Source of the DNA: Sphaerisporangium perillae
GTDB taxonomy: Bacteria > Actinomycetota > Actinomycetes > Streptosporangiales > Streptosporangiaceae
DNA: 64,000 bases
Assembly: GCF_023276435.1 (NCBI RefSeq)
Contig: NZ_JALLPO010000030.1
Coordinates: 1-64,000 of the forward strand
Direction of reading: 5' to 3'
Below are positions 54,080-63,462 of this stretch, piece by piece (position 1 is the stretch's first letter; each line of letters opens with the position of its first letter). The notes below the pieces were generated by a model. The model searched no databases. It saw nothing but the letters and a program-made list of their open reading frames with translations, and had not been told where the DNA came from. The position numbers were made by a program, and so were the translations under genes.

Positions 54080-55548
54080 TTGGTGCCTCCACTGACGGCC
54101 TGGGCGCCGAGGCCGATGTTGGCGTACACCTTGGGCCTCGTCGCCTTCAGCACACGGGCCCACGCGACGCCGAAGGCGATGGCGACGACGAAGATGCCGG
54201 GCAGGATCCATCGGATGGCCGAGTCGGGGGCGACCCCGAGGACCGTGTCGAAGTTGATCAGTGTCAGTCCGATGATCACGCCTAGCGCCAGGGCCGCCAG
54301 GGCCGGGGCGACGCGTGTCCGCCATGCCGTCTCCCCCCGAGGGTCGCGGGCGAAGAAGACGATCACCGCGATGGAGGTGACGGTGAGCAGGGTCAGCAGC
54401 CCGAGGCCGCCGAAGGCGCCGAAAGTGAAGAACAGCTTCGTGACCGGGTCGAGGCCGAAGATCGCGTAGGCGCTGATCACGATCAGCCCGAGCGCCGTCT
54501 GCAGCACCGATCCGGCCGTCGGGGCGGCGGTGCGGGCCGAGGTGCGCCCGAACACCGAGGGGAGCACGTTCTCGCGGCCCAGGGCGAAGATGTAGCGGGC
54601 CGTGGTGTTGTGAAAGGCGATCATGCAGGCAAGGCTGCTGGTCACGAACAGTACGGAGCCGACGGTGGCGATGGTGGAGCCCAGGTGGGCGGACGCCTGG
54701 TTGAAGATCAGCACGGTCCCCTGCTCGGATGCCGCCTTGACGATTCCGTCCGGCCCGGTCGGCAGCGTCTGGGCCCAGGCGGAGACCGCGTACAGAACTG
54801 CGATGATCGCGATGCCCAGGTAGGTGGCGATGGGCACGGTCCTGTTGCGGTCCTTGGACTCCTCGGCGAAGACCACCGACGACTCGATGCCGGCGAACCC
54901 CGCGACGACGGTGGCGAGCGCGGCGCCCACGCCGGGCACGAACAGCGAGCCGGGAGTGAAGCCCTCGAAGCTGATGCCGCTCGGGGCGGCGTGACTCAGG
55001 TCGCCGAGGCCGAACAGCAGAACGATGGCGATCTCGCTCACCAGCAGGACGGAGAGGATCCTGCCGTTGACGTCGACCCGCAGCAGGCCGAGCAGGCCGG
55101 TCAGCGCCCACGCCACCAGCGCGATCACCCACCACGCGGGCGAGGCGCCGAACCAGTCGAGGAGCAGTGGCTCGGCCGCCGACCCGATGATGCCGTAGAG
55201 GCCCAGTTGCAGCGCGTTGTAGGCCAGCAGTGCCACCCACGCCGTCGCCACGCCGGTCGTCCGGCCGAGTCCTTGGGCGGCATAGGCGTAGAAGGCGCCC
55301 GCGTTCACCACGTGCCTGGCCATCGTCACGTACCCGACGGCGAAGAGCGTGAACACCGCGCCCAGCATCAGGAACGCGAACGGCACACCGATGACGCCCG
55401 TCACCGCGTACGCCGTCGGGACCGAACCCGCGACGACCATCAGCGGCGCCGCCGCGGAGATGACGAAGAACACGATCGACGGGACACCGAGCCGATCTTC
55501 GGCCAGGGCGGCGGAGACGGCGCTGGGCCGTTGCTCTGTGAGGGACAT
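54076..55548 (-). CDS. APC-family amino acid/polyamine permease
   Basis: 490 residues from ATG 55548, preceded by CGGAGCTCCAG. About twelve to fourteen hydrophobic helices. The first helix FFVISAAAPLMVVAGSVPTAYA and FAGIESSVVFAEESKDRNRTVP in the middle are typical of the amino acid-polyamine-organocation superfamily. The C-terminus overlaps the acetyltransferase start. Substrate unknown. Confidence 0.9.
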   Translation of the reverse strand: MSLTEQRPSAVSAALAEDRLGVPSIVFFVISAAAPLMVVAGSVPTAYAVTGVIGVPFAFLMLGAVFTLFAVGYVTMARHVVNAGAFYAYAAQGLGRTTGVATAWVALLAYNALQLGLYGIIGSAAEPLLLDWFGASPAWWVIALVAWALTGLLGLLRVDVNGRILSVLLVSEIAIVLLFGLGDLSHAAPSGISFEGFTPGSLFVPGVGAALATVVAGFAGIESSVVFAEESKDRNRTVPIATYLGIAIIAVLYAVSAWAQTLPTGPDGIVKAASEQGTVLIFNQASAHLGSTIATVGSVLFVTSSLACMIAFHNTTARYIFALGRENVLPSVFGRTSARTAAPTAGSVLQTALGLIVISAYAIFGLDPVTKLFFTFGAFGGLGLLTLLTVTSIAVIVFFARDPRGETAWRTRVAPALAALALGVIIGLTLINFDTVLGVAPDSAIRWILPGIFVVAIAFGVAWARVLKATRPKVYANIGLGAQAVSGGTK

Positions 55549-55582
55549 CTGGAGCTCCGTGGGGTGGGGGGCGGGAAGTGGG

Positions 55583-56224
55583 TCACCGGCGGCTGATGAC
55601 GGCTTGGCCGACGGCGACCTTGGTCTGGGCGATGAGTCTCTGCAGCGGTACGGGCAGCGTGGCGGTCGTGGCGGCCACGAACGCGGGATCGTGCTCCCAC
55701 AAGACCCGCTGGTCACAGCCGGTGGCGGCCAGGAGCCCGTAGAGGACGCAGTCCATGACCACCGGAGGCTTGCGCCGCTGGACGGCGAGGTTGAGGCGGG
55801 CGAGCGGCCACGCCGCAGTATTCGTGTCCACGGGGGCCGCGGGCTGCTGTCTCAACAGGTGCCTTGCCGGCGGGTTGAGCAGTTTCGCGGCCACCATCCT
55901 GGCCCGGACGTCGGCGTAGATCGTACGGGCGAAGAAGAGGAGCCACGTGCCCACCGGATGTTGCGGCTCGGCGATGATGTGGCCGAGCACCTTCTGTGTG
56001 AGCGGATCGCCAGTGGCGTCCTGGGCGGTCGCCCAGAGGCGGTCCTGGCCCGAGGCGAGGTCGACGGTCACACGCTCGGCGAGCATCAGCTCCGCCAGGA
56101 CGGCGCCCGCCAGCCCCAGGCTCGTGAGGCGGGGATGTAGCCGCGCGTGACCCGTCACGTTGTCGTGCAGGACAAAGTAGAGATCGTCGACCAGTGACGG
56201 GCCCAAAAGATCACCTTCAGCCAC
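55583..56224 (-). CDS. GPP34-family (GOLPH3-like) protein
   Basis: 213 residues from GTG 56224; the frame is open further upstream, but only this start fits family length. It shows DLLGPSLVDDLYFVLHD, GLAGAVLAELMLAERV and the C-terminal ATLPVPLQRLIAQTKVAVGQAVI. GPP34 proteins are many in actinomycetes and are thought to bind phosphoinositide-like lipids at membranes, with unclear roles. Upstream (56225-56520) is an AT-richer gap separating it from the RiPP cluster. Confidence 0.8.
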   Translation of the reverse strand: MAEGDLLGPSLVDDLYFVLHDNVTGHARLHPRLTSLGLAGAVLAELMLAERVTVDLASGQDRLWATAQDATGDPLTQKVLGHIIAEPQHPVGTWLLFFARTIYADVRARMVAAKLLNPPARHLLRQQPAAPVDTNTAAWPLARLNLAVQRRKPPVVMDCVLYGLLAATGCDQRVLWEHDPAFVAATTATLPVPLQRLIAQTKVAVGQAVISRR

Positions 56225-56520
56225 GAACGGCGATGATATAGGCGAATTGTTTGATCTGTCATGGACGAACGTTCTGCCCATTAGGCGACAACACGTTTTA
56301 TATCCCACAATAAGCAGATATGTGCCGGAATGTTGTCCTTTTAGGTTGCCCCCTTACCTCCTGTTCCGGACAAAGACGACTCCTCGAGCGGACGTGATCA
56401 GGTTGTGCCGGCCGTTCGAATTCTGTGGTGGACGGTCCTTAGGCGGTGCCGCGCCTCGGTGGGCTGGAGCCCGCTTTGGGGTGGCGTGCCCATCAGCGGG
56501 TCCGGGCCCCGGCCAGCCGG

Positions 56521-57675
56521 TCACCCCCCTTGGCGCGCCTGCTCCGCGGCGGCGAACCGTCGGAGCGCATCGAGGGCCGACAGGCCATAGAGGTCCTCCA
56601 CGGCGTTGGCCAGCAGGTGGCACAGCCGGAACCTGTCGAGCGGGGTCAGGCCCATCCGGGTGAGGTGCAGGTAGGTGTAGTTGAGCAGCACCCGGTAGCG
56701 CAGGAAGGCGGGGTTCGCGAAGACCGCCTCGTGGTAGGCCGGGCTGTCGAAGATGAGGCGCTGCAACTCGTTCGGATCCCGCCGCGGCACCGGCAGGTCG
56801 CCGAGCCGGGCCTCGAACGCCTCGCCCGGCTTGGTCATCGGCTGGGCCAGCCGGCCGTCCTCCATCAGCGTGCCCGCCCGGGCGCGGTACCGCTCCAGCA
56901 GCGCGGACCACTCCCGCACGAACGGCACGGGCGGGGCGGCCGGGTCGTCCAGCGCGGCGACCACCTCCCGCACCCGCCCGGTCAGGGCCGCGCGCCGCTC
57001 CCGGAAGTCGCGCTCGAAGGCGGCCCGGGTCGCCTCGGGATCGGCCGCCCAGGTGATGAACCCCTCCGCGTGCATGCGGTAGGAGACGTAGCTGCGGGTG
57101 ATGGGGTGCGAGGTGTGCGCGACGGTCAGCATGAGGCTCATCGCCACGCCGAGCCTGCCGTCCCGGCCCGCGCGCACGTGGTCGAGCATGGCGAACAGCA
57201 GCGGGGTGCTGTCGGTGTAGAACGCGGCGAGCAGGTCCACCGCCTCGTCGCCGCCGAGGACGTGCCGCCGCGAGTCGTACGGCGCGTCGCGGATGGAGTT
57301 GTCCGGCGGCCACGGCGTGAGCGGCCCGTGCTCCTGCTCCCGTACGGCGAGCAGGCGGTGCCGGGTCAGACTCTCAGCCGGATCGAGCACGGTCGTGGAG
57401 GGGTGCTCGCGCAGATGGCCTCCGACGACCTGCTCAATACGCGGGCGCACCACCGCCTGCCAGACCCGCGGCGCGGCCTTGACGTTGATCCGCAGGTGCG
57501 GGCCCTGCCTCCAGTGGCGCAGCACGTACGCCGCCTCCACCTGGCCGCGCAGCCTGTCGAACAGCGGCCGTACGGCGTCGAGCAGCAGGCCGTCCTTGTC
57601 GGGGGCGTGGTAGTAGACGTGGACGCAGTGCCAGGTCGGGGCGTCCTGGGCGGGCGAGCCGGTCAGGGGGATCAC
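56521..57675 (-). CDS. Thiopeptide-type cyclase (pyridine synthase-like, TbtD type)
   Basis: 384 residues from GTG 57675, whose GTGA overlaps the previous stop. The N-terminal TWHCVHVYYHAPDKDGLLL and YVLRHWRQGPHLRINVKA match the thiopeptide-type bacteriocin biosynthesis (SpaB C-terminal-like) domain, and the C-terminal NYTYLHLTRMGLTPLDRFRLCHLL is typical of the larger members. In thiopeptide pathways the last such protein forms the pyridine ring by a formal [4+2] cycloaddition between two dehydroalanines and releases the leader. Assignment rests on position and size; the reaction is inferred. Confidence 0.78.
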   Translation of the reverse strand: MIPLTGSPAQDAPTWHCVHVYYHAPDKDGLLLDAVRPLFDRLRGQVEAAYVLRHWRQGPHLRINVKAAPRVWQAVVRPRIEQVVGGHLREHPSTTVLDPAESLTRHRLLAVREQEHGPLTPWPPDNSIRDAPYDSRRHVLGGDEAVDLLAAFYTDSTPLLFAMLDHVRAGRDGRLGVAMSLMLTVAHTSHPITRSYVSYRMHAEGFITWAADPEATRAAFERDFRERRAALTGRVREVVAALDDPAAPPVPFVREWSALLERYRARAGTLMEDGRLAQPMTKPGEAFEARLGDLPVPRRDPNELQRLIFDSPAYHEAVFANPAFLRYRVLLNYTYLHLTRMGLTPLDRFRLCHLLANAVEDLYGLSALDALRRFAAAEQARQGG

Positions 57676-58691
57676 CTCCGGGAGTCGATGCGGCCGGCCA
57701 GGTCGGCGAGGGCGCGGGCGAGCAGGAAGGACACGTGGTGCTCGGTCCCGGCCCGCAGGCCCAGCCGGTTGTGGAACAGGTGGGCGCACCGCAGCAGGAC
57801 CAGCGGAACCGTGCGGCGCTCGGGCGGCACCGCCATGGCGAGGAAGGCGTGCGGGGAGCCCGAGTCGGACGGCGCGCACCTGCCCGCCGCGTGCAGCGCG
57901 GCGAGGTCGTCGCGCAGGCCGCGCACCGAGGACGCCCACGCGCCGAGCAGGCCGCCGCCGGACTCCGGAAGGTCCCACAGCCCGCGGGTCTGCGCGAGCA
58001 GGGCATCCCTGCGGCGCAGCCAGTCGTCCTCCCCGCCTGGGATCTCGGGCCGCCGGCCCGCCTCCCGGGCCGCCGCGGCGAACCGGCGCGTGGCGGCGGG
58101 CAGGTCGGGCTCGCAGGCGGCGAGCGCGATGGTGAGCGCGGCCAGCCCGATCGCGGCGCGCCGCTCCATTCCGGCCCCCGCGCGCAGCACGTCGAGCGCG
58201 AGCGCGCTCGACACCGTGAAGTGCCGCTCCGCGGCGGAGACGCAGGCGGCGCCGCCGTAGGCCGCGTGCTCCGGCCGGTAGGCGATGAACTCCACCGAAT
58301 CGGTGCGGTGCAGCCGCTCGTCATACCGCTCGCGCCGCTCGCCCCTGGCGACGGTCGCCGCGAAGGCGCGGTACGCCTCCAGGTCGACCGGGGGAGAGGG
58401 GCGCGCGGCGAAGTGGGCCGCCGCCCGCTCGCGCACCAGGTCGCGGGCGTGCGCCGCCCGCGAGGGATCGGGGACCTCCACCCGCAGCCGCACGTGCTGG
58501 CCGCCCTCCCAGTAGCGCAGGAAGAAGTGGCCGCGCGCCGTCCCGTCGGCGGCCAGCTCCCGCACCACCGGCTCCACCACGCCGGTGACCAGGGCGTCGA
58601 GGTCGCCGAAGTGGAACAGGTGGGCGCTGACCCAGCGGCCCGCGGCCCCCTGGTCCGCGCCCGTCCGCGCGCCCGTCCGCGTGCCCGTCAT
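57672..58691 (-). CDS. Lantibiotic dehydratase C-terminal-type protein (glutamate elimination, TbtC type)
   Basis: 339 residues from ATG 58691, overlapping the LanB stop by ATGA. After a Thr/Gly-rich tail it reads WVSAHLFHFGDLDALVTGVVEP and GHFFLRYWEGGQHVRLRVEV, the SpaB_C fold. In split dehydratase systems the partner of the glutamylating enzyme removes glutamate to give Dha/Dhb; this placement directly after LanB supports that role. The very long open frame covering both this gene and antisense-like sequence up to 60959 is a high-GC artefact. Confidence 0.82.
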   Translation of the reverse strand: MTGTRTGARTGADQGAAGRWVSAHLFHFGDLDALVTGVVEPVVRELAADGTARGHFFLRYWEGGQHVRLRVEVPDPSRAAHARDLVRERAAAHFAARPSPPVDLEAYRAFAATVARGERRERYDERLHRTDSVEFIAYRPEHAAYGGAACVSAAERHFTVSSALALDVLRAGAGMERRAAIGLAALTIALAACEPDLPAATRRFAAAAREAGRRPEIPGGEDDWLRRRDALLAQTRGLWDLPESGGGLLGAWASSVRGLRDDLAALHAAGRCAPSDSGSPHAFLAMAVPPERRTVPLVLLRCAHLFHNRLGLRAGTEHHVSFLLARALADLAGRIDSRR

Positions 58692-61339
58692 CGGCCCGGC
58701 CCCGCGGAGAGCTGGACGACGTACTCGGTGACCCGTCTCCCGGCGCCGTACAGGGGGGCGTCGGCCGGGTCGGGCAGGGCCTCCTCCAGCACCACCAGCG
58801 CCCCCGGGTCGCGCAGCGAGCGCAGGAACCCGGTCAGCAGGAGCATGTCGCTCACGTCGACGTACATGGGCTTGCGGTCCTTGCTGAGCAGCCCCACCAG
58901 CAGGCCGTCCCCGAGGTCGACCACCCGCGCGAAGAAGCGGCGGGGCATGCCGTGCCCTGCCAGCCATCCGGCCAGCCGCGGCAGATATGCGGCCTCGCCC
59001 TCGCCCTTGGCGGGCGCGGGGAAGTCGCCGGCCCGCAGCCGCCAGGCCGCCCGGGCGAGCGTCACGCGTCCGACGTCCATCCGGGGCCAGCGTTCCACGT
59101 CGCCCGCGGCCGGCATCTCGCCGCGGGTGCGGAAGACCCAGCCGGGCACCATCGCCGTGGACGGCTCGCCGAACGCCCGCACGAGGAACTGCAGCCACGG
59201 CGGCAGCCAGTGCTGGGCGGTCATCCCCAAGTGGACCGGCCGGACCGCGCGGCCCTTGCCGTCGTGCAGCGCCAGCCGGTCGCACCCGGGGTCGTAGCCG
59301 ACGGTGAGGTCCGCGGGCGCGAGGGGCGGCAGGTCCGCGTCCCCGGCCGTGAACGGGTGGTTCAGGGCGAGGTCGGCCGTCGCCGTGCGCAGGTTGAGCC
59401 CGCCGCCCACGAGCCCCCGGCACTCGGCCACCAGCACGTCGCCCTGCGGGGCCCGCAGCTCCGGGGCGGGCGGGGCCTCCCCACCGGCCAGCCCGACCAG
59501 CCGATGCAGCCGCGACAGCCCCCTGCCGTACCCGGCCGAGATCGAGTTGACGACGGCGCGCACGCCGTCCGGCCGGTCCGGTACGGCCTGCAGGTAGCAG
59601 CAGATCGACCCGGGCGGCCGGGCGAAGCGCGGCAACGAGGCGGTGAAGCCGGCCAGGCGGGCGGCCGTGACGTCGACCACGGCCTCCGGCGCCGAGGGGC
59701 CGGCCCCCGCCAGCTCCCAGAACCTCCGCCGCAGCTCGGACAGCTCGCGCAGGCCCGGCGGGGGCTCCTCGCCAGGCACCACGCGCGGCGCGGCCACGGG
59801 ATTGCGCAGCATCTCGCGCAGCAGCGCGCCGCCCGCCCCGGGGACCCCGGCGTGGACCTCGTGGTAGAGGTCCAGGGCCGGGATCCGGCCGCCGGGGCCG
59901 TGCCGGTCGAGGAAGAAGGCGGTGACGGCGATCTTGACCGGCAGGTCGGGGTCGAACAGGCCGAGCAGGCGGCGCACGGCGTCGAGGTCGTCGCACACCC
60001 CCCGCCAGGCCGCCGCGCTCAGCCGTCCCGCGACGCCGGGCATGACGGCGCTGTGCCAGAGCAGGTTCTTGCCGGGCAGCGACGGCCCGGCCGTCCCGGC
60101 CGGCAGCACCTCCTCCAGTGCCTCCCGCACCACCGCCGCGGGGCCGGCGAACTCTCCCTGCGGCGCCGGGTGCGGGTGCTCGGCAGGCGATGACGGCGGG
60201 TGGCCGGCTGCCTCCCGCAGTGCCTCGGCCATCCGGCCGACGGCCGCCGCGTACGGCGACGCGCCGGCCTCGGCGAGCCAGGACGCCAGCAGGCCCACCG
60301 GGCCGGCCGACTGCTCGTCGTACGGCGGGACCAGCTCCAGCAGACCCGCGTCGACCAGCGCCTCGATTCCGGGGGCCCCGGCGACCGTGGGGAAGGGGTG
60401 TCCGCGTACCCAGTCGAGGGCCTGCCGTACGCCGGGGCTCGCGGGCACGCTGGAGAGCGGCTCGGTGGGGCCGGGGCCGAGGAACCACACCCGGCCGCCG
60501 TCGTCGGCCGCGGAGGGGTTGACCCGTAGCAGCGCCCGCTCGCGCACGGGCCGGTGCCGGGTGAGCGCCGACCACAGCGGGCGCAGGACCGCCCGGTCGA
60601 GCTCGGCGACCTCGCGCCAGAGCGGCTCGCCGCTGGTCCATACGGCGGGACCGCCCGCCGTCCAGCGGCCGAGCCCGCTGAGGGTGAACGTGGCGTACGG
60701 GCTGGTCTTGACCGTCGCCCTCGCGACGTACCTCGCCAGCCGCAGCAGCTCCTGCCGGTCCGGTGGGCGGTCCGCCGGCCCGGCGAGCCAGGCGTCGAGG
60801 CGGGCGGCCAGCACCGGGCTGCCCTGGGCGACCCCGCGCCGGAAGCCGTCGTCGGCCACCGCCTCGCGCAGCAGCGCGGCCTTCTCCCGCGACTCCTCCG
60901 CCAGCACGGCGGGCAGCGCGGTCCGCAGCGCGTCCGCGCGGTCCCTCCGGGCGGTCCACTCCCTGACCCGCGCGGCAAGCTCCTCCGGGAGAGCGGCCAG
61001 CACCTCGGCGGAGGCGGCCCGGCCGGACGGGCGGCGTCCGGAGAACACCGCGCGCCGCAGCGCGACCAGCCCGGGCTTAAGCGGGCCGCCCGCCGCGCCA
61101 CCGATCACCTCGTGCAGCGGGCCGGAGAGCTCGGCGCCCTCCCGCCGCAACCACTCGGTCAGGTCCGCGAGCCGGTCCACGATCTCCCACGTGCGGGTAC
61201 AGCGCATCCGGTCGAGCCCCGCCAGGGGCAGGCCCGCGACGCGGACCGCGAAGACCGGCGACACGGCATAATTTCGATCGGCGAGCCTTATCGGGTCGCC
61301 GCCCCCGGCAGCGGGGGCGGCCTGCGTTACATGAGTCAA
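58688..61339 (-). CDS. LanB-type tRNA-dependent glutamylating dehydratase
   Basis: 883 residues from TTG 61339; GAGGAG lies nine bases before it, and a nearby ATG (61332) is out of frame. The lantibiotic dehydratase N-terminal domain is recognised from YVARATVKTSPYATFTLSGLG (about residue 205), FFLDRHGPGG (about 495) and the C-terminal VGLLSKDRKPMYVDVSDML. LanB proteins use glutamyl-tRNA to activate Ser/Thr side chains of the precursor. The elimination domain is a separate gene downstream, as in thiopeptide clusters. It follows the precursor gene after a strong hairpin. Confidence 0.9.
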   Translation of the reverse strand: MTHVTQAAPAAGGGDPIRLADRNYAVSPVFAVRVAGLPLAGLDRMRCTRTWEIVDRLADLTEWLRREGAELSGPLHEVIGGAAGGPLKPGLVALRRAVFSGRRPSGRAASAEVLAALPEELAARVREWTARRDRADALRTALPAVLAEESREKAALLREAVADDGFRRGVAQGSPVLAARLDAWLAGPADRPPDRQELLRLARYVARATVKTSPYATFTLSGLGRWTAGGPAVWTSGEPLWREVAELDRAVLRPLWSALTRHRPVRERALLRVNPSAADDGGRVWFLGPGPTEPLSSVPASPGVRQALDWVRGHPFPTVAGAPGIEALVDAGLLELVPPYDEQSAGPVGLLASWLAEAGASPYAAAVGRMAEALREAAGHPPSSPAEHPHPAPQGEFAGPAAVVREALEEVLPAGTAGPSLPGKNLLWHSAVMPGVAGRLSAAAWRGVCDDLDAVRRLLGLFDPDLPVKIAVTAFFLDRHGPGGRIPALDLYHEVHAGVPGAGGALLREMLRNPVAAPRVVPGEEPPPGLRELSELRRRFWELAGAGPSAPEAVVDVTAARLAGFTASLPRFARPPGSICCYLQAVPDRPDGVRAVVNSISAGYGRGLSRLHRLVGLAGGEAPPAPELRAPQGDVLVAECRGLVGGGLNLRTATADLALNHPFTAGDADLPPLAPADLTVGYDPGCDRLALHDGKGRAVRPVHLGMTAQHWLPPWLQFLVRAFGEPSTAMVPGWVFRTRGEMPAAGDVERWPRMDVGRVTLARAAWRLRAGDFPAPAKGEGEAAYLPRLAGWLAGHGMPRRFFARVVDLGDGLLVGLLSKDRKPMYVDVSDMLLLTGFLRSLRDPGALVVLEEALPDPADAPLYGAGRRVTEYVVQLSAGPGR

Positions 61340-61370
61340 CGGAACGCGCTCCTCGTGTGGTTCGCCGGGG

Positions 61371-61405
61371 GGCCGAGGGCGCCCGTGGCGTGGGCGCCCT
61401 CGGCC
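61371..61405. terminator. Perfect 14-bp hairpin between precursor and LanB genes
   Basis: GGCCGAGGGCGCCC pairs exactly with GGGCGCCCTCGGCC across a 7-base loop. On the transcribed minus strand it lies 66 bases after the precursor stop and 31 bases before the LanB start. It is well placed to act as an attenuator or RNA-stabilising end so that the peptide is made in excess over enzymes. Confidence 0.7.
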
Positions 61406-61471
61406 CTGCTCATCTCACCGGCGGGCCTGTGGGCTCACCGGTCCCGATCGCCGCCCTGGGCGTCGCGGGGC

Positions 61472-61651
61472 TTACGCCTCCGGCGCCCAGCAGCTGGTGG
61501 CCGACAGGTAGGACGAGCAATAGCCGGTGTAGGAGGAAGCGCCGGTCTCGATGGTGCCGTGGCCCTCCACCACGATGGAGTCGGCGGACAGCACGTCGAT
61601 GGAGTCCACCTCCAGACCGCGCAGGTCGAGCTTCAGGCCGTCGTTGTTCAT
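61472..61651 (-). CDS. Thiopeptide-like RiPP precursor peptide
   Basis: 59 residues from ATG 61651 with AAGGAGACAAAC directly upstream, too short for most gene finders. The leader (1-38) is acidic (LKLDLRGLEVDSIDVLSADS) and ends in EGHGTIETGA, very like the AGHGM.EVGA end of known thiopeptide leaders, so cleavage after Ala38 is expected. The core, 39-59, has Ser at 39, 40, 46, 47, 50 and 53, Thr at 42 and 52, Cys at only 45 and 54, Tyr at 41, 44 and 48, and the C-terminal tail WAPEA. Known thiopeptide cores are much richer in Cys. It lies between the SagB and LanB genes. Confidence 0.85.
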   Translation of the reverse strand: MNNDGLKLDLRGLEVDSIDVLSADSIVVEGHGTIETGASSYTGYCSSYLSATSCWAPEA

Positions 61652-61725
61652 GTTTGTCTCCTTCTGAGAATGGTCACTGCGTCTTCGCTTGGGCGCGGGC
61701 CGTGAACCATGTGGTCACGGCGTCA

Positions 61726-63402
61726 TCAGGGAGTGGGCGTCACCTCCTCGCGTGAGCCGGGCGGGATCTGGCGGGCCAGGAGCGGCCCGCCGGTCAGGGG
61801 CGTGCCCATCACCAGGAAGGACAGGCTCCGCAGCGGGGTTCCGGCGATCCCGAGCACCTCGTCGGTGGTGTCGTTCACGCCGTCGGAGTGGATGCGCGCG
61901 GCCAGGCCCAGCGCGGCGGCGGCCAGCGCGGCCCGCTGGGTGACCAGGCCCGCCTCGATCTGCTGCAGGCGGTACCACCGGTCGCCGAACAGGCCGACGC
62001 CCGCCAGCGGGTCGCCCACGGGGACGAGCACGGCGGCGGCCCCGCGCAGCGCGAGCCGGGTGTTGGCCAGCAGGCGTCCGGTGGCCACGGCGGCCACCCG
62101 GTCCGCGCCGGCGACCTCGCCCAGCACCCGCGCCTCCGGGTCGTACCAGTACGCGCCGCGGGGCAGCCCGTCCACCCTCAGGGCCAGCAGGCACACGGCG
62201 GTCGCCGCGGGTCCCTCCCCGGCTCCGGGCAGGTCGCCGGGGTACCCGCCGCCCGCGGCCGCCAGGATCGCGCCGAGCGCGCCTCCCGGGAAAGGGGCGG
62301 GCCGGTACCCGGCCGGCGGGGACGCGCGTCGCGGCACCCCCGCCGCCGGCCGCACCCCGGGTGCCGGCTCCGGCGCGGGGACGGTGGCGCCGGGCTCCAC
62401 CGGCGGGCAGGGCAGCAGCCGAGCCGGAGAGGAGGGGCCGGGGGCGTGGCCGACCGTGCCGGCCCGGTGCAGGGCGGCGGCCGGGCCCTCGAGCATCGGC
62501 AGGGGGAGCGGCGCGCTCTCCCTGGCGGCCGGTCGCCAGAGTGGCGGGCCGTCCACGGGGCACGGCGCGCCGTCCGGGGCCGCGAGGGGCCTGAGCGGCG
62601 TGCCCGGGTCGCCCGCGGTCCGAGACCGGGGGAGGGGCGCGGCGTCCCGGGCGGTGCCGTGCGATCCCGCGGCGAGTCCGGATGGCAGCGTGAGCGTGAG
62701 CACGGCCAGCGCGGCCTCCCGCGCGCCGTCGAGCCCGAGCAGGCGGTCGACCTCCCCGTCCGGGAACCGCAGGTGGGCACGGGTGGCCAGGCCCAGCCGC
62801 CCGGCGACGGCCAGCGCCTGGGCGAGGAGCACGCCGGTCTCCTGGCACATCAGGCGGTAGCCGAAGTCGCCGTACTTGAACATCGACCGCCAGAACACCG
62901 CGGACAGCACGAGCGTGACGTCCGGCGCCGGCGAGTCCGCGAGCAGGCCGGTGAGAGCCGGGGTGTGGTCGCCCTCCCGCACGCGTTCCAGCGCGTGGTG
63001 CACCGGGTCGTAGTGGTACAGGGCGGCGGGCAGACCGGGGACGCGGGGTTCCCCGGCCGCGACGTACGCCTCGATGGGGTACAGCCCGCCCCCCGAGGGC
63101 GCCGGGCGGCCGGCGAGGAGGATCGGCGGCTCGCCCAGCGGGCCGCCGAGGTCGTCCAACTGGTGGAACCACACGACCCTGGCCACGCCGAGCAGCTCCC
63201 GCAGGAGCTCGCCGATCAGGTCGAGGGCCGCGCCCTCCCGGGTGGTGCCCCAGGGCAGGACGGCGCGCTCGGCCTCCGGGTAGCGCTTGTGCCGGGTGGG
63301 GGCGTTGGCCCGGTCGATGGAGAGCGGGCCCCGGTTCCGCATCGCGGCCAGGTAGCGGCGGGTGGCGTCGCCGGGCGCGTTCGTCGCCGTGGTGCCGTGC
63401 AT
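61726..63402 (-). CDS. SagB-type FMN dehydrogenase (azoline oxidase, TbtE type)
   Basis: 558 residues; the ATG follows GAGGCAGACCGG. The N-terminal half shows nitroreductase/SagB features: RAVLPWG, RPAPSGGGLYPIEAYVAAG, LYHYDPVHHALERV and VFWRSMFKYGDFGYRLMCQETG. The C-terminal half repeats a nitroreductase-like pattern (WYRLQQIEAGLVTQRAALAAAALGL). A Pro/Ala-rich linker joins them (about 295-370). It oxidises azolines made by YcaO to azoles with FMN. It lies 59 bases after the YcaO stop. Confidence 0.87.
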   Translation of the reverse strand: MHGTTATNAPGDATRRYLAAMRNRGPLSIDRANAPTRHKRYPEAERAVLPWGTTREGAALDLIGELLRELLGVARVVWFHQLDDLGGPLGEPPILLAGRPAPSGGGLYPIEAYVAAGEPRVPGLPAALYHYDPVHHALERVREGDHTPALTGLLADSPAPDVTLVLSAVFWRSMFKYGDFGYRLMCQETGVLLAQALAVAGRLGLATRAHLRFPDGEVDRLLGLDGAREAALAVLTLTLPSGLAAGSHGTARDAAPLPRSRTAGDPGTPLRPLAAPDGAPCPVDGPPLWRPAARESAPLPLPMLEGPAAALHRAGTVGHAPGPSSPARLLPCPPVEPGATVPAPEPAPGVRPAAGVPRRASPPAGYRPAPFPGGALGAILAAAGGGYPGDLPGAGEGPAATAVCLLALRVDGLPRGAYWYDPEARVLGEVAGADRVAAVATGRLLANTRLALRGAAAVLVPVGDPLAGVGLFGDRWYRLQQIEAGLVTQRAALAAAALGLAARIHSDGVNDTTDEVLGIAGTPLRSLSFLVMGTPLTGGPLLARQIPPGSREEVTPTP

Positions 63403-63462
63403 CCGGTCTGCCTCGCTTCCTTGCCGGTTCTGCGGATTCCTGGTGAGCGGGGGCGGCCGCGG

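Noticed and set aside
53429-55240. 603-residue open frame covering the acetyltransferase and part of the permease
   Set aside because: Only the last 216 residues are a real GNAT protein from GTG 54079; the remainder is an out-of-frame shadow of the APC permease.
57672-60959. 1095-residue open frame on the minus strand over the LanB gene
   Set aside because: Its first two thirds are Arg/Gly/Ala-rich shadow sequence in the wrong frame of LanB; only its last part is the real elimination-domain gene starting at 58691.
61715-63172. 485-residue minus-strand open frame inside the SagB gene
   Set aside because: Out-of-frame shadow with extreme Arg/Gly content; the SagB frame has clear motifs and a ribosome binding site.
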